From contig OZ014412.1 in NCBI GenBank assembly GCA_963965975.1, forward strand, positions 15,491,349 through 15,555,348: a DNA stretch of 64,000 nt, in the 5' to 3' direction. The stretch is from Xestospongia bergquistia (lineage: Eukaryota; Porifera; Demospongiae; Haplosclerida; Petrosiidae). Positions 61,184 to 64,000 of the stretch are shown here, in pieces. The stretch's first letter is position 1. Every line of letters begins with the position of its first letter. The position numbers and the translations under genes were made by a program. Under the pieces are notes generated by a model. That model ran no database searches. It was not told the origin of the DNA and saw only the letters and a program-made list of their open reading frames with translations.

Positions 61184-64000
61184 ATGAGCGTAGAAGAAAC
61201 TGTTCAAATCTCACTAGGGAAATGTAGACATCTGGTAAGCAAACACGCTCATAGATTATAGTATTATAGTTATAAATTTCTTCAGACTTCTCCTCAAGGA
61301 TATAACTTTACAACATTCAGTCGATTGGAACTTGGAAATGTTTTACTTGGAGAATCAACAAGACTAGATTATAAGATCGAAGATGATGACTTCTCTTTTG
61401 GTTTGGACGTGAAACATATTTGTAAAGTATCTGATCCCTTGTCTATTGATGAGCTAGCTAGAAATCCATTATTAGGTACATTAAATGGACGACTGTGTTG
61501 ATTGATGGATGGCATGGGTGTGTCCAGAGATGGATGACAATACTGAGAAATAAGTTAATGGATACATGAATCGATAAACAGACATTCACAAAAGATCGAA
61601 GAAAAGGTTTATTGTTAACGTACTTTCCTTTTACAGTCAGTGTATGGGAAGTCTTACCAAAAGACAAAAAGGCTAAAGAAGAGAAGACTCACTTACTAGG
61701 CGTTGCTAATGTTGACCTAATTCCATTACTACAAGGTAGAATCACTAGAGTACATGTGTGGTCTATGATCGATGTATGCATTCAGTCAGGGGTGGAGGAA
61801 CACATTTGAATTTGGGGGGGGGGGGGAGGGGCACCAAAGGAGGGGGTCTAGGGGGCACGTTGTAATTTTTAAAATTTTTAAGTTGTAATTAGTATGTTGT
61901 AATTTTTTTTGGGGGGGGGGCACATGCCCCTGGTGCCCCATAGGTTCCTCCAACACTGTATACAATATAATGTAATGTTGATGTACCTATTTCTACATGT
62001 ATGTGTGTAAGAACTCATTTTATATCTGACCTAAAACACATGTTATGCTAAAAATGGTCAAGTATGCATGATTGCTACATGACCATTTTGTGCATAATGT
62101 ATATCAAACTCAGTATCCAGGAAGACCTATCATGAAAGTACTTGGATATCAAATTTGGTAAACATATTATTACCAATGACCTCAGAGCAGCCTCAAATGT
62201 GCAACCGTTAGTTCAAACGTTTTAGCACAGTATGTGTGATTTTTCCAAATTAAGTTACATATTAAATAGCCTCATACCCAGGTGTTTGTGAAAGCCTGGA
62301 TATGAGGCTACATATTAAAGGGCAAATTATTTATACTTTTAGAACATACAGTAACTTTATTCAATAGGTCAAACAAGGATTGAGCAATGGTTAAAGCTCC
62401 ACCCACTAGAAGTTGCTCCACCCACGGATGAACAATCTCCATTGCCTGAGATTGAAGTAGTGGTATCTGTGGAAAGATTACTCCTAACTCCCGATATTAT
62501 TAATAACAGGTACATTAAACCTGTTTTTGAATGAGTTTTAAATGTCTCTTGTTTTAGTAATTTTTTGTCATTACGAGTAAAAGGTCTCTATTCATTACCT
62601 GATGGATGGTCACCAGGACAACAATCCCCGCCCACTTTTACTGTAGCTATACCTAGACCACTACAATCGGTAGATATCATAGCACTATATTACATAATGT
62701 TACATTTAATACATTGGAACATGTACATGTAAATTTCTCTATTGTCCTTACATCAATAAATGCTATTCATCTTTGTTCACTAACTCAGACTGATGACCCA
62801 TCTCCTATTAGTATAACTGGAGGAGAAATCAAAGCAGCAGGTGAGGTTGACTTAGCACAGACAAAAGGATTATGGAAATGGGCGGGACTTAATTCAACGA
62901 CAACAGGAGTAGCTTCATTAATGAATGACAGGTAATGTATATGTACATGTAGACCTCTTCACTGTAAATCTACTTGTATTTTAACTATACTTTAGTGTTT
63001 TAGAAGTCAATGCTGTGGAAGACGAGTCAGGACAACTGACATCATCACAGGACGTTGAGTTTAGACGTTCAGCTGAGTCTCAGAAACCAAGAGTCATTTG
63101 GAACTCCGAAGCTCGGGCTTATCTTAGTCCCATTAATAAGACTACATTATTAATGAATCTATCATTGTGTCCAATCTGGCCTGTTGAAGTAGTTAAAGTC
63201 GTGACTCACACTGGACGTGGGAAAGGGAAAGAGGAGGAGACCATTTTATCACATCATGGAATGGCATACATTGACATGTCTAGTTTACTATATCCTGGAG
63301 TAACTCGTGTCTTTGGTGCATATTGTGTACAAATAGTGAATGAAACAGATCTGACTGATAAAACCAGTCATGTACATACTAAGAGTATAGTGCATTTCGT
63401 ACATAAATCTTCTATAGAAAGTAAGCATTTTATGTACTACTATAATACATTATTATATTTACTAATAAATATGTTTTTTTGTCACTCAACCTTAATTCAT
63501 TTTCATAATCAGGGTTTCATTTAGGGGGGGGGGCGGGAGGGGGCATTTGTCCCCCTTGCCAGAGTTTGCCCCCCCTTGGACATTAGGTTAGCCATTTTTT
63601 TTCAAGGGGTAATTGGATGTAATGAATACAGAACTGAAACTCAACACAAGGAATATACAGCATAAGATAACCTTAGACTAAACACAAGAAGAATGTACAG
63701 TTTTTAACCTAAACAGCTATTCTTCTACTCTTTCTATTCCATGTCATTTGAAAACCACAAATGGTCTGAAAATGTGCCAGAAGCAATCTCAGAGGGTCTA
63801 AAATTCAAAAATTTTCTGGGGCACATGCCTCCAGACTCCCCTAGAGGGCATGCTGTCGCACACAGTTCCTTCGCCCCCCTAAATTTTCTCTAAGTATTAT
63901 TTTGCCCTCCCCCCTTTGTCCATTTTTCTAAATGAAACCCTGATAATATTAAGATCTAAAACATTCCATTGTATTGTCAATTGTTCCATATCCAGTGTCT
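61184..64000 (+). CDS. CFAP70: Cilia- and flagella-associated protein 70, N-terminal part (runs off window)
   Basis: Axonemal protein of the central apparatus region in cilia and flagella. Exons: 61184-61234, 61286-61475, 61637-61735, 62368-62509, 62558-62669, 62789-62931, 62996-63420, and probably a next one from 63996. Seven exons are in phase and give 387 residues, about a third of the family length; the TPR half lies beyond the edge. SVWEVLPKDKKAKEEKTHLLG and VDLIPLLQG match human LTVTEVLPKEKKQKEEKTLILG and VDLLPLLEG. VERLLLTPDIINNSNFLSLRV, VIWNSEARAYLSP and HGMAYIDMSSLLYPGVTRVFGAY follow in order (human [23 protein letters not shown]). Intron 3 and the intron after exon 7 carry G-rich MITEs. 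Confidence 0.92.
61787..61958. mobile_element. G-rich MITE in CFAP70 intron 3
   Basis: CAGGGGTGGAGGAAC at the left is mirrored by GTTCCTCCAACACTG at the right, as in the element at 46450-46679. Two long G-runs and 'cacatgcccctggtgcccc' lie inside. No target duplication is evident. Confidence 0.55.
62025..62265. repeat. Dispersed repeat in CFAP70 intron 3 (family shared with 51850-52170)
   Basis: It has the same ordered words as the WDHD1 intron copy, with 'cactttttcc'-type ends. Immediately after it a small hairpin 'cctcatacccagg ... cctggatatgagg' is seen at about 62269-62311. Confidence 0.5.
63510..63942. mobile_element. 433-bp G/C-skewed MITE after CFAP70 exon 7
   Basis: Ends CAGGGTTTCATTTAG and CTAAATGAAACCCTG are a perfect 15-base inverted repeat. 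ATAAT flanks it at 63505-63509 and 63943-63947, a 5-base target duplication. It is G-rich at the left and C-rich at the right, with no coding capacity. Probably hAT-related, like 46450-46679. Confidence 0.8.

Noticed and set aside
1-64000. CRISPR arrays, bacterial operons, LTR retroelements
   Set aside because: None of the needed repeat-spacer, ribosome-binding or LTR structures were seen; the window is animal-type DNA.

Overview
The window is AT-rich metazoan DNA with GT-AG introns often shorter than 100 bases, many short inverted-repeat DNA transposons and recurrent 'acatgtacatgta' intron words. It looks like a sponge genome (Amphimedon-like); that is inference from gene content and style, not a database match.

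Left part (1-44300): a protease neighbourhood built from tandem segmental duplications. Three intact intronless minus-strand genes (10540-11766, 22289-23530, 34625-35866) encode secreted, strongly pro-domained serine proteases of the V8/glutamyl-endopeptidase (S1B) type. Units B (10540-22288) and C (22289-34624) are almost identical over about 12 kb. Unit A (about 3290-10539) is an older, diverged copy and unit D (34625-39240) is truncated. The units carry a ~555-bp satellite (2, 3 and 1 copies), a 376-bp foldback element, a 117-bp minisatellite, BED-finger transposon scraps and small decayed protease pieces. At 39.2-44.3 kb lies a group of broken proteases: a dead copy of the main family (41816-42903), a dead copy of a second subfamily (40319-41120) and several relics. 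Each main-family copy keeps a TATA box 66-71 bases upstream of its start codon.

Right part (46800-64000): ordinary single-copy housekeeping and ciliary genes. WDHD1/AND-1/Ctf4 (plus strand, 21 exons, 46807-55729) encodes a replisome scaffold of 1034 residues without an HMG box. A decayed TTC36-like TPR gene (minus, 55975-57305) has one exon tandemly duplicated. NDUFAF5 (minus, 8 exons, 58415-61054, 343 residues) encodes a mitochondrial complex I assembly factor. The N-terminal third of CFAP70 (plus, from 61184, running off the right edge) encodes a ciliary axoneme protein. NDUFAF5 and CFAP70 are head to head with 129 bases between start codons. Introns of these genes hold hAT elements with clear target-site duplications and other MITEs.

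The most interesting biology is the protease array: a bacterial-type fold in single-exon genes, a mature domain with no glutamate behind a glutamate-rich propeptide, and loss in the intact copies of a substrate-pocket histidine that the dead sister subfamily still shows.
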